A DNA stretch of 6,735 bases from Deinococcus sp. (lineage in GTDB: Bacteria > Deinococcota > Deinococci > Deinococcales > Deinococcaceae), in the NCBI GenBank assembly GCA_028287665.1, contig JAQBPF010000265.1, positions 1 through 6,735 on the forward strand, in the 5' to 3' direction. Below, in pieces: positions 5,290-6,735 of the stretch. Below the pieces are notes generated by a model, which was not told where the DNA came from, did no database searches, and saw nothing but the letters and a program-made list of their open reading frames with translations. Made by a program: the position numbers and the translations under genes. Within the stretch, counting starts at the first letter, position 1, and the number at the start of each line of letters is the position of its first letter.

Positions 5290-6735
5290 GTGCCCACCAC
5301 TTCCTTATTGCCCGATCCGATTCTGGACCTTGACGTCTGTGCACTGGCGGCGGCGACTCGCCGGGGAGACCTGACGGCCAGCGAAGTGACGCGGGCCTAT
5401 CTGTCTCGCCTCCAGGCCCACAACGCCCGCCTGCACGCTGTCATTACCGTGAATCCGCAGGCCGAGGCCGAGGCCGCGCAGCTGGATACCCTCCCCGACG
5501 CCAGACGTGGCCCGCTGCACGGTGTCCCCATTCTGATCAAAGACAACATTGATGTGGCGGGGTTGCCGACCACCGCCGGAAGCCTCCTGATGCTGGAGCA
5601 TGTTCCGGCCACCGACGCGCCTCTGGTGGCCCGGTTGCGGGCCGCAGGGGCCGTGCTGCTGGGCAAGGCCAACCTGACCGAGTGGGCCAATTTCATGACG
5701 CTGGGCATGCCCAACGGCTTTAGCGGGGCGGGCGGGCAAACCGTGAATCCCTGGAATGTTCTGCTGGAAGGCAAGGTGCGCGACACGGGTGGAAGCTCAA
5801 GTGGCAGCGGGGTGGCCGTGGCTGCCCGGCTGTGTGCGGCGGCCATCGGCACCGAAACCAGCGGCAGTATCGTCAGTCCGGCACATCAGAGCGGCGTCAT
5901 AGGGGTCAAGCCGACTGTGGGTCTGGTGCCGCGTACCGGTGTGGTGCCCATCAGTTCCAGTCAGGACACGGCGGGCCCACTGACCCGCTCGGTGCGCGAC
6001 GCGGCGCTGCTGCTTTCGGTGATGGCTGGTCCAGACGAACGCGACGCAGCCAGCCGCCGCCTGCCCGTGCCCGATCTCATTCTGGCCAAAGATGCCCTGG
6101 AAGGCGCTCACATCGGCATTATCCGCGATGAACCTCACCTGACTCCTGAAGAAGAACAGGCGCTGGCAGTGGTCGAAACCCATCTGAGGGCGGCAGGCGT
6201 CACGCTGCATGATCTTGCCTTTCCTACCCGCGCCCAACTGGCGGGCTGGCACCTGGAGGTGCTGGAATACGAATTCAAGGCCACCCTGAATGCCTATCTC
6301 AGCGGCGTGCAGCACGGCCCACGTTCCATGTCGGACCTGTTGGATCAGATTGATGAAGACCCAGCCCGCCTGGCACCCCACGGCCAGACCCTGCTGCACG
6401 CCGCCCACGGCACACGCGGCGACCTAAGCGAACGCGCCTATGCCCATGCCCGCCAGCGTGACCTGGACCTGAACGCCACACGCGGCCTGGACGCCCTGTA
6501 TGCCGATGGTCTGGACGCCATCGTGTTTCCCGGGATTCACGGCTACGGCATCGTGGCCAAAGCGGGCTACCCCAGTCTTGCCCTGCCCGTGCCTCTCTCC
6601 GACGGCCTCCCCAGTGGAGTGCTGCTGACCAGCCCAGCCGGAAGCGACGCCCGCCTGATGGCTCTGGCCGCCCACCTCAATACCCTGTTGGGCGGCGTTC
6701 AGTTTCCGCCCGACCCCTCAACTACAGACACCCCC
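5290..6735 (+). CDS. Amidase-signature enzyme, peptide-amidase-like; 3' end outside window
   Basis: The frame is open for 482 codons from GTG 5290 to the window edge without a stop. It belongs to the amidase signature family, serine hydrolases that cleave C-N amide bonds. The Ser-cisSer-Lys triad is visible: Lys84 in ILIKDNID (81-88), cis-Ser169 in GGSSSGSG (167-174) and nucleophile Ser193 in [11 protein letters not shown] (187-197), with the family's normal 24-residue spacing between the two serines. [10 protein letters not shown] (126-135) and [20 protein letters not shown] (207-226) are closest to peptide amidases that deamidate C-terminal amides, rather than to GatA, but the substrate is not certain. 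No signal peptide is seen, so it is probably cytoplasmic. The tail is already past the conserved core, so only a few residues are likely missing. GC is high. The start could instead be TTG 5284; GTG fits the -10 spacing. Confidence 0.9.
   Translation, partial: MPTTSLLPDPILDLDVCALAAATRRGDLTASEVTRAYLSRLQAHNARLHAVITVNPQAEAEAAQLDTLPDARRGPLHGVPILIKDNIDVAGLPTTAGSLLMLEHVPATDAPLVARLRAAGAVLLGKANLTEWANFMTLGMPNGFSGAGGQTVNPWNVLLEGKVRDTGGSSSGSGVAVAARLCAAAIGTETSGSIVSPAHQSGVIGVKPTVGLVPRTGVVPISSSQDTAGPLTRSVRDAALLLSVMAGPDERDAASRRLPVPDLILAKDALEGAHIGIIRDEPHLTPEEEQALAVVETHLRAAGVTLHDLAFPTRAQLAGWHLEVLEYEFKATLNAYLSGVQHGPRSMSDLLDQIDEDPARLAPHGQTLLHAAHGTRGDLSERAYAHARQRDLDLNATRGLDALYADGLDAIVFPGIHGYGIVAKAGYPSLALPVPLSDGLPSGVLLTSPAGSDARLMALAAHLNTLLGGVQFPPDPSTTDTP

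Noticed and set aside
1..6735. CRISPR array, toxin-antitoxin pair or phage defence system
   Set aside because: No regularly spaced repeats with unique spacers, and no toxin, nuclease or defence domain is seen in any credible frame.

Overview
The window looks like chromosomal DNA of a Deinococcus-Thermus bacterium, most likely a Deinococcus. This is an inference from gene content (PilC, Sua5/YrdC-domain protein, ScpB, DUF4388 protein, stand-alone prephenate dehydratase, peptide-amidase-like enzyme), from the high GC of most of the window, and from two start codons lying 7-8 nt downstream of a TAnnnT-type -10 box, the leaderless arrangement common in Deinococcus. No species marker is present.

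Layout. Positions 1-449 hold no convincing gene. The right half of this stretch (225-437) carries direct and inverted copies of a TGGACA-centred repeat and a strong hairpin terminator, and may be the scar of transposon ends. A complete pilC follows on the minus strand (450-1670), with clearly lower GC than everything to its right. A divergent regulatory gap with a nested inverted repeat separates it from tsaC (1837-2523, +) and scpB (2520-3068, +), which overlap by ATGA. After a 213-bp gap comes a DUF4388 (PATAN) protein (3282-4043, +). It converges on pheA (4078-4971, -), and pheA diverges from a peptide-amidase-like amidase (from 5290, +) that runs off the right edge.

Work of the genes. PilC is the inner-membrane platform of type IV pili. 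TsaC makes the threonylcarbamoyl adenylate needed for t6A in tRNA. ScpB belongs to the SMC condensin complex. PheA commits prephenate to phenylalanine. Apart from the coupled tsaC-scpB pair they form no obvious pathway; these are mostly single housekeeping genes.

The most interesting stretch is the 318-bp pheA/amidase divergent region. Upstream of pheA, on the pheA strand, is an unlisted 34-codon ORF with four Phe codons, two of them in tandem. Its TGA overlaps the pheA ATG. Its start codon and tandem Phe codons lie in opposite arms of a perfect 12-bp stem. pheA itself has no visible Shine-Dalgarno sequence. This looks like a phenylalanine-sensing leader peptide that acts by translational coupling rather than by a classical terminator, and I put it forward as a hypothesis.
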